Source: Stereocaulon alpinum
Taxonomy: Eukaryota > Ascomycota > Lecanoromycetes > Lecanorales > Stereocaulaceae
Direction of reading: 5' to 3'
Assembly: GCA_018257865.1 (NCBI GenBank)
Contig: JAEUBA010000126.1
Location: 1 to 60,300 of the forward strand
DNA: 60,300 nucleotides
In this document: piece after piece, positions 12,615-23,142 of the stretch
How the letters are laid out: each line of letters starts with the position of its first letter
Numbering within the stretch: position 1 is the first letter of the stretch
Translations under genes and position numbers: made by a program
The notes under the pieces: model-generated
Database searches by the model: none
Told to the model about the DNA's origin: nothing
Seen by the model: the letters and a program-made list of their open reading frames with translations, nothing else

Positions 12615-15550
12615 ATGGCTGCAAATGATCCATGGGTCTCTAATACCAGGGCTCAGACGATCCTGACCTACGTTCACTCTGCGTATCCAATAATTCTTTT
12701 TGCGTTCTTCCTGTCGGCGTTCACTGTCCACAGTATCCTGACAGCTCCCAAGGATGATATCGTTCAGACCACTCCAGACCGGACAGGACCAGGAGGCAAG
12801 CCGTTACCAAGGAATCCCTCCCCATCCGCGAAGAAAGGAAAGCAAAAGGAGCTGGACTTTAGCCCAGCCCGGAAGCTGGTCTTCGATTGGATCTCAATTG
12901 GCGTAGTACTCACCTTTTTGGCCAATTCGGTGATTGTTATAGTACACGCTCTGGTGGACAAAAGGCACGAGTGGTGGTGCGGCCAATCTGCCGTGGTATG
13001 ATTGCTTTTGCGTCTTTTTCCAGATGAGTGTGCTCAGACTGATGTGTGAGCTTCAGATCTATATTGTTGCCTCGGTCTTCGTCTACACGCTTCTCTTGAT
13101 ATCAATCATCGACACCAAGCCCTCTCCCACGGCGGCTCATTGCTCCACATGGATTGTGGGTCTTGTAATGGAATGGATCCTCCTCGGAGCTTCTTTGGCG
13201 ATTTATACATCTGAGCACCGTGAGCCCACGGCAGGACATGGCAAAGGTAAAGCCAGACACGGAATTACTACCTGGGAAGCCATTGAAGTTATTGTTGACC
13301 TGCTCCGGGTAATTTTGATCTGTGCCCTGATTACCTTTTATGCACTATTCGTACTGCTCCGATGGTCCAAAGCGAGATCAGCACACCATGGGCAGAATGG
13401 AACCACAGAGGAGACTTCCGGCCTCCTTAACGGCCATGCAAATGAGAACGGCAATGCCACCGGTAACGGTTATGGGACCACAGATCCGGAAACACAAGCA
13501 GACAAAGTAGAGGAAGAAGTTCCAGGCTGGGTGAGACCTGACAAAGTCAAATCTAAGAGTTGGTGGGAATACCTCCGTGGCTACAGTCTGTTTTTTCCAT
13601 ATCTATGGCCCGCCAAGTCCATCAGGTTGCAGCTCGTTGTGGTTGTGTGTTTTGCCCTCGTCATGGTTCAAAGAGCAATGGTCGTGTTGGTCCCAGTACA
13701 AGCCGGTGCTATTACAGATACCCTTGCAGGGAAGAAAGGGACCAGGAAAGCGGCCGTCTGGGGCCAGATCTGTCTATTCATTCTCTATCGGCTACTTCAA
13801 GGGGGCAATGGACTTCTTGGTGCTCTCCGCTCAACGTTATGGTTGCCCATTGGCCAGTACTCATATAAAGAGCTTTCCACAGCAGCATTCGAGCACGTCC
13901 ATGGTCTGAGCTTAGATTTCCATCTCGGTAAAAAGACCGGTGAAGTGCTTTCGGCTATGAGTAAAGGCAGTTCCATCAATACCTTCCTCGAACAGGTCAC
14001 CTTCCAGGTTGTCCCTATGCTCATTGATCTGGTCGTTGCAATGGGGTATCTCCTTATCCATTTCGATGCTTACTACGCTCTTGTAGTGGCCATTGTCACA
14101 TGCACCTACTTGTACCTCACCATACGGCTAGCACAGTGGCGAGCAAACCAACGAAGACATATGACAAACCTGGATCGACGATCGGATGCTGTCAAGTAAG
14201 TCTATCGAAGATTGGCTTCTTGTAGCCATTACTGACGATGTGTTCAGGAATGATTCCATGATGTCCTATGAAACCGTCAAGTACTTCAATGCAGAGAAAT
14301 ACGAGTTCAAGCGTTTCCGGGGCGCTGTCGTTGACTACCAGGTGGCCGAATACAAAGTTCTCCTATCGCTGAACGTCATGAATGTTGCCCAGAATATGGT
14401 GTTCACTATGGGACTAATGATCATCTGCTTCATCGCCGCTTATCAGGTTACTACTGGTCAACGTGGGGTTGGAGATTTCGTCATTCTCCTAACATACATG
14501 GGACAACTCCAGCAACCACTCAATTTCTTCGGCACGTTCTATCGTTCTATTCAATCTGCAATGATTAATTCAGAGCGTTTGTTGGAACTGTTTAAAGAGC
14601 AACCAACTGTCGTCGATGACCCGAATGCAGAGGAACTGCCTACCTGCCAAGGAGCGATTCGTTTTAACAAAGTCAGTTTCTCGTACGATCCCCGAAAACC
14701 TGCGTTAGATGGCTTGAACTTCGAGTGCGCGCCAGGAACCACAACGGCTCTCGTTGGAGAATCAGGTGGAGGAAAATCAACAGTGTTTCGATTGCTATTC
14801 CGCTTCTACAACCTGACCGGCGGGAGCATACAGGTTGATGGACACGATGTCAAAGACGTCACAATCGATTCGTTACGTCGTCACATTGGAGTCGTGCCCC
14901 AAGACACGGTGCTCTTTAATGAGGACATCATGTACAATCTCAAATACGCGAGGCCAGATGCTACAGACGAAGAGGTCTATGATGCCTGCCGTGCAGCTAG
15001 CATCCATGATAAGATTCTGGAGTTCCCCGACGGATATAGCTCCCGTGTGGGTGAGCGCGGACTGAAGCTGTCTGGAGGAGAGAAGCAGCGAGTCGCCATT
15101 GCTAGGACCATACTCAAAAATCCACGCATCATTCTACTCGACGAAGCCACAGCTGCCTTGGACACGGAGACTGAACAGCATATCCAACTTGCTCTCGATC
15201 AGCTTTCCCAAGGCCGAACTACATTGGTCATTGCTCACCGCCTGTCAACTATCACCACCGCGGATCAAATCCTAGTTCTGCACAAGGGCAAAGTTGTCGA
15301 GAAAGGGACCCATGAAGAACTGCTGGCTACGAAGGGCCGATATGCGAGCATGTGGCGAAAGCAGATCAAAGTGCAGCAACTGTCTGACAAGGCTGAGCGC
15401 TTACGCAAGGAGGTCCGTGGTGAAGATAGTGCTAGCCAGAGCGAAGATGAGCGAAACGCTCTCAATCAACGCGGACGCGCCTCCGAGGCTTCGATGAAAG
15501 GTGCTCTAGACGAAGAATCCTCTCGTCCTCTCCCTCCCGGTCATCCCTGA
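12615..15550 (+). CDS. hmt1: HMT1-type ABC half-transporter (vacuolar heavy-metal tolerance protein)
   Basis: Three exons (12,615-12,995; 13,057-14,195; 14,248-15,550) with introns GTATGA...CTTCAG (61 nt, phase 0) and GTAAGT...TTCAG (52 nt) give about 940 aa. The N-terminus has several hydrophobic segments before the ABC transmembrane domain, as in fungal Hmt1. The coupling segment SYETVKYFNAE is typical of the HMT1/ATM branch. The nucleotide-binding domain shows Walker A GESGGGKST (about residues 677-685), signature LSGGEKQ (about 781) and Walker B IILLDEA (about 801), all intact. The tail is charged. Family members transport phytochelatin or glutathione conjugates into the vacuole; that role is inferred. 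The start was chosen as the first ATG giving MAANDPWVS; an upstream in-frame ATG at 12,558 would add 19 residues. A start at 13,024 would fall in intron 1. Confidence 0.9.
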
Positions 15551-16258
15551 ACCCTTGACGCTCCTTTCGACAGGCCCTCGCTACTAAAAACGACGACTCC
15601 TTTTCGGTTTAGACGGCATTCCTTCAGTACCTTCCTTACCACTTCACTTCCTTTCGGTTCATACAGCTGTCTTTCGGTACCCTACTTACTACTCCCTTTC
15701 GGTCCATACTTCTACCACTACTACTACAACACTTCGGTGTCCTGGCAGCCGACAGTACATTGCCACATATACTCTTATTCGATTTAGACAAAAGCGAGCA
15801 TGGCGTTGATGGGCTTCTTCACGAAATGATGACTTTACGGAGCTATGGAGCTACGGTTCAACGGTACGGAGCTCTTTATGTGGGGGACAGAGCACGGATA
15901 GCTCTCTCTCTCTCTACTCTATTGATTGGAGAAGGGGGGATACTTGTGGATAGCGAGGTTTACACATGAGTGCGGAAGCAGATACAGGGCGGTCTAGGCT
16001 AGTGGCTGTCTGTGCCTTGTCAATGGCTTCCATTACATAGATACAGATACCTTACTTAGATGACAGACCACCTTTTTGGTGGTTGTCAATAGCTCGGGCT
16101 TTTTTTTTCTTGATTACATAGTTCATAGACGAAAAAAAGTTTGGAAAAGTCATTTGCTTGTCATTGATGTGGACTTGTGGACTGGATTGTGCTCTGCTTA
16201 TGTTCTACAGTCAGATCTCTGAAACCTCTCCGTACTCACTCCATTACCACCATCACAC
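15551..16258. other. Intergenic, 3' flank of the transporter gene
   Basis: The first part has several CTTTCGGT repeats (for example near 15,600-15,735) in pyrimidine-rich DNA, probably 3' UTR. A 69-codon frame near 15,760 has no family signature. A T-run lies at about 16,100-16,110. No gene is supported. Confidence 0.5.
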
Positions 16259-16657
16259 TCATTTACTCCCACTCCCGCTCCGCCTCTCCCTCTTAACCTC
16301 CACCTTCCCCTTCCCCTTCCCAGCAAGCGGCGTAATCGGACTCACCTCCCCAGCCCCAACCTCAGGCGTCTTATACTTCTTCGGTCTCGGCCCCGCCTCC
16401 TTGAACGACCCAGTCCTCTGCTTCTTAGGCGTAGATGGCGTCTTCATGACCTTTAGGGCGCCGCGCTTAGGTTTCTTCGGAGGTGTTGCTGGGACTGCGG
16501 CCTTTTTGGACTTCTTGCTGATGGGTTTGGGGGGGGTTTTGGTGGATTTGGAGGATTTAGTGGGTTTGCGTTTCCGTTGTGGGCGGATTGAGGTGGGTTC
16601 GGGGGAGTAGTGGTTTGGGGCGCGTTTGGGGCGGATGGAGCGGTTTGCTGCGCCCAT
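16259..16657 (-). CDS. Hypothetical Lys/Pro-rich basic protein
   Basis: The open frame encodes 132 aa from ATG at 16,657. It is very rich in Lys, Arg, Pro and Ser/Thr (for example KPISKKSKKAAVPATPPKKPK), with TP and SP sites and a C-terminus of KVEVKRERRSGSGSK. Composition resembles nuclear, DNA- or RNA-associated disordered proteins, but no known domain is visible. A (CAA)n microsatellite lies directly upstream on the coding strand. Reading back from the ATG through it gives polyThr without another Met before a stop, so the start at 16,657 is the only one without splicing. An alternative frame across the repeat reads Gln/Pro-rich for about 60 codons. A real gene is likely but not proven. Confidence 0.45.
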   Translation of the reverse strand: MGAANRSIRPKRAPNHYSPEPTSIRPQRKRKPTKSSKSTKTPPKPISKKSKKAAVPATPPKKPKRGALKVMKTPSTPKKQRTGSFKEAGPRPKKYKTPEVGAGEVSPITPLAGKGKGKVEVKRERRSGSGSK

Positions 16658-16659
16658 TT

Positions 16660-16736
<77 letters not shown>

Positions 16737-16740
16737 ATTG
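16658..16740. repeat. (GTT)n microsatellite
   Basis: An almost perfect run of TTG/GTT trinucleotides covers about 80 bp with one GTTATTG interruption near its right end. On the reverse strand it is (CAA)n just 5' of the basic-protein ATG, so it would lie in that gene's leader. Confidence 0.95.
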
Positions 16741-17769
16741 TGGTGGTGGTGGTAGGTTAGAGCTTGGGTTCGGTCTCATGTGCGGCGGTCGGGTGTGCAA
16801 GTTGTGAGAGTGCGTTAGTTGTTGAGGGGTGCTTCGAGAACGCAAGCAAGTTTTGTTAGGCGTGAGTAGAAGGTGAGGCATTGGCTTGTTGTCCTTGTTC
16901 CATTTCCGTTTTCGTGCTTGATTCTTGCCCTTGGGTGGATCTTGCGAACAAAGCATTTTCGGTACCATAAGGGTGAAGTTCCCACGGAACCTAGGAAGGG
17001 AGAAGATGCGAGTGGATCTGCTTTGTTATTGTACCGGATGCGGAATGATTGTGATGCGAAGCAGAGAGCTAAGGGTCTGTCTTAGCTGGGAGGCTCCCAA
17101 TTTTGGGACTCAGCCTTGTGATCATACTGCGATTGTCTTAACATTGGTCCACTCCATTGTTGCGTGACTCGTCTGCGTGGAGAGACCTTAGCACTGTGCT
17201 GGCATATGTCGCAGTCGCCCTGAACGTAAGTATAGTTTCGGCGAGTTTGCGTCACAGTAGTCGATGTCTACTCTCGGGTGTGAGGGCGAAGAGATCAAGT
17301 CATTGCCCTTGATGAGGTAAGTTGGCGGTTCCCAATACGATGCGAGTATATCCCCTACTTCACATTCAATATACATCATGGTGAATATGAAAAGGTCCAG
17401 AATCTGGTCCAACAGCCGTGCCTACTTCGAATTATCAGTCAGTAGCCATGATTTCTCAGCTAATCTTTGCACTTCGAGTGGCCACGACGAAATGTTGAGG
17501 GGGCTTCATCCGGATTCTTTGCTGTGGAATAAGGTAGCTGAATGATAAAGATGCAATGTGTATCGGGAACGCTCCTTCTAAACGTCCATCAGTGACAGCA
17601 GAGAAAGTAGCAAGAACGCCTGGCCAGGATTCCCAGCGACAACTGCATCTGCTGTTTGTTTACCTTTACCTTCTCACACAATAAGATCAGTTTACCAGCT
17701 TCGTAAGTCTCTCCCACAAGGATTATCATATATCTCCATCGAACAAGACCCTAACTCGAAATCATAGCC
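16741..17769. other. Intergenic, no gene seen
   Basis: Only short overlapping frames without family features occur here. A reverse-strand frame at 16,735-16,968 ends at a TAA inside the CAA repeat and is not convincing as an exon. Confidence 0.4.
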
Positions 17770-18198
17770 ATGGTGAACGTGCATCCGCTGCAACGGTTTC
17801 TTACTGATCCCGTGGAGAATGTTGAAGTCGTCGCCCAGTTCATAATAATATTGCACATGGACTCTTATGCTTGGAACAACGTGGTCACAAAATTTGTGAC
17901 TCCGGTGCGAGCAGTCTACCTACTAAATTACTGGCGCCAGGTCATTGCGTCACCTTCCTATGACATATTCCACGCACGCGATCACGAATGGGTCTCAGAA
18001 CTTGCTGGAATAGCTGTGCTCCACAAGGTATCGCCTCAAAGAGGGGAACTAGATCTTCTATTGGTAGGAAGCAAATGGATAGGCACCCTGGACGTTATGA
18101 AAGTCGTGCTGGGCAATTTGGAAAGACACGCAAAGTCAATCGGGATAATCTATTTGGTCGGTCATCGCTCGTCTGTACTGCTTATTCCCACCAGGTAA
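17770..18198 (+). CDS. Hypothetical protein, possibly first exon of a spliced gene
   Basis: 142 codons from ATG at 17,770 (MVNVHPLQRFLTDPVENVEV) with balanced composition and several hydrophobic stretches. No family is recognised. The frame ends just after CACCAG|GTAATG, which could be a donor. Downstream near 18,456-18,644 a frame reading GGGAYEPWEWDDKRWGPPY looks coding and may be a later exon, but I could not find a consistent splice path. Treat the 3' structure as unknown. Confidence 0.35.
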   Translation: MVNVHPLQRFLTDPVENVEVVAQFIIILHMDSYAWNNVVTKFVTPVRAVYLLNYWRQVIASPSYDIFHARDHEWVSELAGIAVLHKVSPQRGELDLLLVGSKWIGTLDVMKVVLGNLERHAKSIGIIYLVGHRSSVLLIPTR

Positions 18199-19042
18199 TG
18201 TGTGAAATAAGGTGGCGGAAGCGGAGGCTGAGAGATCGGATTGCCATGGTGCGAACACCTACATCGAGCTTGGCTACCAAAAGGTAAGCTCCTCGACTCA
18301 GTAACTGAGTAACCGTCCATGCGTCGAGACCTAATGCAGCTACAGCTAGGCGACATCCCTGAATGGGGGAGTTACATAGAGACTGAAAGAAAGCCCGCGC
18401 CTGGGATGTCTGAAATATCTGACATAACTTGTGTATCTTGCGTGTGTGGAATAAGGGAGGTGGTGCCTACGAACCCTGGGAGTGGGACGACAAGAGATGG
18501 GGTCCTCCTTATCAAGAACTTGAGCACGGCGAATCCTCTGTGAGCTCTGTGAGGAGTCTGTTTTGCGAACTGACGAAAGTAATGAGGGTTACGGAGGGCG
18601 TCACTATAATTATCTTGCATGATTTCACGGCAGTGAGAGGGTGAAGGAGGCATGAAGTACAGTAGAGGCGGGAAGGATGAACAAGGGACGGCAATAGTTC
18701 TACCGTAGGCCGAAAAGTCAATTGCTAAAGGGAGAATGTGGGGCTACAGCCCCCACCATGCACTACCACATCATTTTGTACGTAGTCCTTCCGATGCTAA
18801 CCGCCTATGCGGTTCTGCTCTGCGATAACGAAATAGCCTTCATGATTGCTTTATATGCGTCGCTGATGGTCTGGTTTGCCTCTCTGCCTCTTCTCCTAAT
18901 TATCACATGCAAACTTCTTGAATCCATTGACCATATATAATATTCCTCCGTTCCCTTTTCCTTCTCAGATACCCAATCAACGCTTCCAACTCAACTTCAT
19001 CCTCCCAACGCCTTCCGCGTGAACCACTTTATCACCGCCACA
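18199..19042. other. Intergenic, with possible small ORFs, upstream of proline dehydrogenase
   Basis: This holds the possible downstream exon near 18,456-18,644. A 60-codon frame at 18,758-18,940 starts MHYHIILYVVLP and is largely hydrophobic, with two membrane-like segments; it is unsupported by any family. The last 100 bases before 19,043 are C/T- and A-rich, as in a leader. Confidence 0.3.
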
Positions 19043-20494
19043 ATGTTGACATCACAGGACGCCCCGTGGCTGGTCCGTCGGATCAAACATTTTGTGCCCA
19101 TTGTATCTCAAGTTCGACAATTGCATACCCAATCGCTACGAAGAGTCAGTACCACAGCCTCGACGCATGAGGCTACGCTCGCTCCATCCATCACATCACA
19201 ATCACAAGCAACCATTTCACAACGGCCGCTCTCACTCCTTCCATTTCCCAGCCTCCTCCGCTCCTACGTAATCACGGCCTTCTCTACCTATCCGCTCCTC
19301 TTATCGCCCTCCCTCCGTATCCTCTCGTATATCGCCAAATCGTCCAATGCATTTTTGAATCCAGATCGAAATCCAATCTTCCACTATCTCCTGAAGAAGA
19401 CATTCTATGCACAGTTTTGCGCTGGGGAAACAATAGAGGAAGTAAGGAAGACGGTCAAGGGACTCAAAGATTTGGGATATAAAGGGGTCATCCTAGGGCA
19501 TGGGAGAGAAATCATGCTTGAGAAGAATAGTGAGATTGAGTCTTGTTCGGCGCCTTCAATTGATGCTGAGCGATGTGATACAGGGACTGTGGTACAGATA
19601 TGGAAGGAAGGTAATTTACGGACTGTCGAGATGGCTGAAGAGGGCGATTTCGTTGCACTGAAGTTCTCTGGTGCTGGTCAAGATGTTATGCGGCAACTCG
19701 CAGCCAGCTTGCCCCCCAGTAAGGTCATTGAAGAAGCCACAACCGAGATCTGTGAGCTTGCAAAGGCTCGAGGAGTTCGGTTACTTTTCGATGCCGAACA
19801 GGATGCCGTCCAGCGCGGTATTGATGCATGGACTCTTCAATTTCAGAGCCGGTATAATCGATCAACAGCTGGACAGGCAACGGTGTACGGTACTTACCAG
19901 GCTTACCTACGCTCCACTCCCGCAACGTTGTCACAACATCTGGCTATAGCCCAAGATGAGGGATTTACGCTAGGCGTAAAGCTCGTGAGGGGTGCTTACA
20001 TGGCTAGTGATCCACGACATCTTTTCTGGAGCACCAAAGAGGAGACAGACAAAGCCTACAACGGCATTACCGCTGCTCTGATCCAGAGAAAGTGGAACGA
20101 CGTTCTTAAGCCATCCGAAGCAAAAGTCCCGGCTGTTGCTTTCGTGTTGGCGAGCCATAACCAAGAATCCGTAGGAATAGCTACTGCTTTGAGGAAGGAG
20201 CAAGACGACAAGGGAGAGCCAAGGATCGATATGGCATATGGTCAACTAATGGGTATGGCCGATGAGGTGAGCTGCGAGTTGGTGATGGCCGCAAGGGCCG
20301 AGATGGGGCTTGCCCAGTCTCAGAAGCGGGAGTGCGTAGCACCCAAGGCGTACAAGTATGCTGTGTGGGGCTCTGTTGGGGAGTGCTTGAAGTATCTTGT
20401 CAGGAGAGCCGAGGAGAACCGGGATGCTGTGAGCAGGGCGACGGGAACTAGAGCTGCTTTGAGGACAGAGCTGGGCCGAAGGATCTGGGGTTGA
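19043..20494 (+). CDS. PUT1: Proline dehydrogenase (mitochondrial FAD-dependent)
   Basis: An intronless frame of 483 aa from ATG 19,043 (MLTSQDAPWLVRRIKHF); an earlier GTG at 19,019 is not a credible start. The first ~45 residues are rich in Arg, Ser and Thr with few acidic residues, fitting a mitochondrial presequence. The PRODH barrel is clear: LLFDAEQDAVQ, VKLVRGAYM (substrate/FAD strand), AFVLASHNQESV, YGQLMGMADEVS and the C-terminal YAVWGSVGECLKYL...RRAEENRD arginine motif. The enzyme oxidises L-proline to pyrroline-5-carboxylate in the first step of proline catabolism. The usual partner P5C dehydrogenase is not in the window. Length fits fungal Put1/PrnD. Confidence 0.93.
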   Translation: MLTSQDAPWLVRRIKHFVPIVSQVRQLHTQSLRRVSTTASTHEATLAPSITSQSQATISQRPLSLLPFPSLLRSYVITAFSTYPLLLSPSLRILSYIAKSSNAFLNPDRNPIFHYLLKKTFYAQFCAGETIEEVRKTVKGLKDLGYKGVILGHGREIMLEKNSEIESCSAPSIDAERCDTGTVVQIWKEGNLRTVEMAEEGDFVALKFSGAGQDVMRQLAASLPPSKVIEEATTEICELAKARGVRLLFDAEQDAVQRGIDAWTLQFQSRYNRSTAGQATVYGTYQAYLRSTPATLSQHLAIAQDEGFTLGVKLVRGAYMASDPRHLFWSTKEETDKAYNGITAALIQRKWNDVLKPSEAKVPAVAFVLASHNQESVGIATALRKEQDDKGEPRIDMAYGQLMGMADEVSCELVMAARAEMGLAQSQKRECVAPKAYKYAVWGSVGECLKYLVRRAEENRDAVSRATGTRAALRTELGRRIWG

Positions 20495-20853
20495 GTTTCT
20501 GCCACTCGATATTCATGCCTGGAACAGGAGTCAGCAAGTGTACCGCATAACGTGCTTGTCGCTTTGAGGATAACGCAGTGACGATTTGGACAATGAAGTT
20601 ATGACACAGTACAGAATAATGTTTCGACACTTTCTATACAACATTTGCCCTGTCACACAACGCTTGATGCAGAGGTAGAAAATTACAAACATGCCTTAGG
20701 TCTTCCAACGCTCTTTCTCTTCGAAAACCCAATACCAACCCTCCAGCCACTACCACCACTGACGAAGTCGACCAACCAAAACCTTTATTTCCGATCTTCA
20801 GTCCAGGTCATTAGCTCAAGAACTCAGAACAGCCTTACCGAGACACGAAAACC
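20495..20853. other. Intergenic / leader of tiny protein 1
   Basis: CA- and CT-rich DNA upstream of the first tiny gene. AGCTCAAGAA at 20,813-20,822, 32 nt before the ATG, recurs before the second copy. Confidence 0.4.
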
Positions 20854-21015
20854 ATGCCGTTTCCACGTCTTTCCGGTGTTGCAATCCTGAAGGGTGTTGT
20901 CATCATACCCGCAGTCTTCGTTGCCAATACAGGGACTGTCATGGCCCTCCGGAAGGCAGGTCTATTGACCGAGAAGGATATCGAGAAGTTCCAGAAGCGA
21001 CCTCCTAGACACTAA
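20854..21015 (+). CDS. Tiny paralogous protein, copy 1 (53 aa)
   Basis: ATG 20,854 to TAA 21,013-21,015. The protein begins MPFPRLSGVAILKGVVIIP, has a hydrophobic central segment (VVIIPAVFVANTGTVMAL) and ends RKAGLLTEKDIEKFQKRPPRH. It aligns along its whole length with the products at 21,589 and 22,332: PRL.G.A...GK..., a P...GAN-like hydrophobic stretch, then K.G.L...I/L and a basic tail. Function unknown. The single hydrophobic segment plus basic tail suggests a small membrane or organelle protein. Conservation of three open copies in a row is the main evidence that it is a gene. Confidence 0.65.
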   Translation: MPFPRLSGVAILKGVVIIPAVFVANTGTVMALRKAGLLTEKDIEKFQKRPPRH

Positions 21016-21588
21016 GCATGTACTATTCCCACACGTCATGTGCGCAAATCAGACTGAATAGATATCGGATGTGCGAAAGCTAAGGATGTCTCTCTGGTTT
21101 GTTTTTCGATGATCGTGCAATGAATTGGGTTGGAGGATGCATGCACATGCGTCCTAGGAAGGGACTCTAATACAGTGCTCCGGTTCCTGCTCCTTTGTTA
21201 GCATACGAAGTCAACAACGAAAATCATAGATGCTTGCAACATAATCAAAACATCTCCCTTGGTAGATCTTTCCTAGCACGATGCGGTGGCAAAGAAATCC
21301 ACGTACTAAACTCTGGCAGCCTGTGTAACAGTGACCATGCTCAACAACGGTTGTCACTCAACAGCGTTGCACAATGAAACCACAACACAGTGTGCGGACC
21401 CTCTCAACACTCTCGACACAACACATGGTCGTGCACGGTAGTTGACACATCAGAAAACCTAAAACATACCCATACACTCTTTACCCCCCTTTTCTCTTTC
21501 TCTGCTCACCAAAACCAACCACCAATCACCTCGCAGTCCCATACCAGCTCAAGAATCGGAGACTCTACCAGAACATCAGAACAACACA
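21016..21588. other. Intergenic between tiny proteins 1 and 2
   Basis: No gene seen. The last 120 bases before 21,589 are rich in C and A (CCAAAACCAACCACCAATC) and carry AGCTCAAGAA at 21,546-21,555, shared with the copy-1 leader. Confidence 0.4.
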
Positions 21589-21804
21589 ATGTCCACCCCA
21601 CGACTCATCGGCGCTGCCAAACAAGTCGGCAAAGCCATCGTCTTCGTGCCGTCCGTTGTCGGAGCAAATGTTGGAGCCGTGGTGGCGCTTGAGAAGGTTG
21701 GTCTCCTGGATAATAAGGACTTGAAGGCCGTCCCTAAGACAGGTAATGTTCGTGAGGATGGCGATCCAGGACCACGTGCGTGGGAATTGGGATTCGTACT
21801 CTAA
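21589..21804 (+). CDS. Tiny paralogous protein, copy 2 (71 aa)
   Basis: ATG 21,589, starting MSTPRLIGAAKQVGKAIVF and continuing with VPSVVGANVGAVVALEKVGLL. It is the clearest link between copies 1 and 3: GAAK..GK.I is shared with copy 3, and the GAN.G.V.AL.K.GLL region with copy 1. After LLDNKDLKAVPKT the frame runs on with an unrelated tail (GNVREDGDPGPRAWEL). A GTAATG donor-like site follows ACAG at about 21,742, so the true C-terminus may be spliced and shorter. Function unknown. Confidence 0.65.
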   Translation: MSTPRLIGAAKQVGKAIVFVPSVVGANVGAVVALEKVGLLDNKDLKAVPKTGNVREDGDPGPRAWELGFVL

Positions 21805-22331
21805 TTACATCAAGATCGAGAAGGGAGGATCTGGAGATCCTGGTCAAAGTGTCCGAGTTTTACTGCGTTCATCGGGTCAACAATACAACCAATAGCACAC
21901 TAGCTGATTGGATAATTAGCCAACGAGATGGATTTCGTGACAATACCCCATTTCCGAGCATATGCAGGCATAGAATGCCATCGACATTTGCCACACTCCC
22001 GTACATGTCAGATGCTGTCCACTTGAAACTTCTCTGGACCCCCGCTCCAACACGGGCTTGGGCTCTCATATGACCAGACAATGAGGCCACTACAAAATAC
22101 CGAGACAGACGCCGTGTAACACTCTTCCCGTCACACATTGTCCTGACACAACCCTTGACATGTAAGCAGGGCCTGGTATGATTCTACTCTTCGTCTCTGT
22201 TTCGACCTGCTTCATCATCAACGTTCTCCTGCTCAGTTCTCACAGACCACAAACGAAGTCCATCAAATACCAAAACACAAACACTCAAGAACCACCACTC
22301 GAGACCTCAACCACTTACCAACGGGATAGAA
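21805..22331. other. Intergenic between tiny proteins 2 and 3
   Basis: No gene seen. ACTCAAGAA at 22,283-22,291, 41 nt before the next ATG, resembles the leader motif of copies 1 and 2. Confidence 0.4.
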
Positions 22332-22514
22332 ATGCTTTTCGCACGCATCCTCGGGGCTGCTAAGCCTATAGGTAAAGTCATTGCATGGACGCCCATCGCA
22401 ATCGGCGCCCACTTCTTCCCAATGTATGCGGTCTGCAAGTCTGGCTTCCTTAGCGAGGAGCAGATCAAGCGCGCAATTAAGGATGGACAAGGGAAGCCGC
22501 AGCGTAGGCACTGA
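22332..22514 (+). CDS. Tiny paralogous protein, copy 3 (60 aa)
   Basis: ATG 22,332 to TGA. The protein starts MLFARILGAAKPIGKVIAW, continues with a hydrophobic stretch (TPIAIGAHFFPMYAV), then KSGFLSEEQIKRAIKDG and a basic end GKPQRRH. It matches copies 1 and 2 in spacing and motif order, including the Lys-x-Gly-[LF]-Leu element and the basic C-terminus. All three genes are on the same strand at 570 and 530 bp spacing, so they arose by tandem duplication. No known family is recognised. Confidence 0.65.
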   Translation: MLFARILGAAKPIGKVIAWTPIAIGAHFFPMYAVCKSGFLSEEQIKRAIKDGQGKPQRRH

Positions 22515-23142
22515 GTTTATCGCTTCGGGAGACATGCATCATATCTGAAGGATGGATTTGGAGGAATCGAAGCATGAGGCCGGCGTGTTGGTTTTCTGGT
22601 ATAAATTCCTAGGAGAATTCCTAGACTGCATGTGGTGTACTTGGCCGTAGGATAAGGACATAGATGAATACAAGACTTTTGACCCTAGACCTCGAGCCAC
22701 TGTCTGCCCTTCAAACCATCCCCAATTCCCGGAGTCAAGTCCAGAGTATGCTGAGTAAAAAAGCTGCCTTCGTCTTGTGCCAATCTGACATCCTTCCGAA
22801 TCCGCAGCCAAGATGCGTTCTAGACGGTGTAGCATAGAAGACCGCACTCCGAACAAGCCATTAGAACGTTGAGCCATCAACGGGTGAGTGCTGTATCTAT
22901 TAGCACACCTGAAAGGGCAGGAAGGGGGACAAACACCGCCAAAAAGAGGCTTCTTCGCCAAGATTGAGAAGGCTAGCCTAAAGGAGATAGCTTAGCGTAT
23001 ATGCACTTGTTCTTCAACTCCCCAGTAACGCTGCCCTCTTCAAGGCCACCACAGCCGCCGCAATGCTCATCTCATTGTCTAACAAATCCGTCGCAAGGGC
23101 TGGATATCTGCCTTCCTTCCTTACTGGTATAATGCACGACTA
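22515..23142. other. Intergenic, no gene seen
   Basis: Short frames only. A direct repeat of ATTCCTAG lies near 22,606-22,624. A reverse frame at 22,539-22,961 lacks coding character. Confidence 0.4.

Noticed and set aside
12163..12628. Overlapping short frames upstream of the transporter
   Set aside because: No motif, mutually overlapping, and located in the likely promoter.
13024..14199. 391-codon frame starting ATG 13,024
   Set aside because: The first 11 codons lie in intron 1 of the ABC transporter; the real exon starts at 13,057 and continues the upstream frame.
16158..16610. 150-codon forward frame
   Set aside because: Antisense to the basic-protein gene and without domain features.
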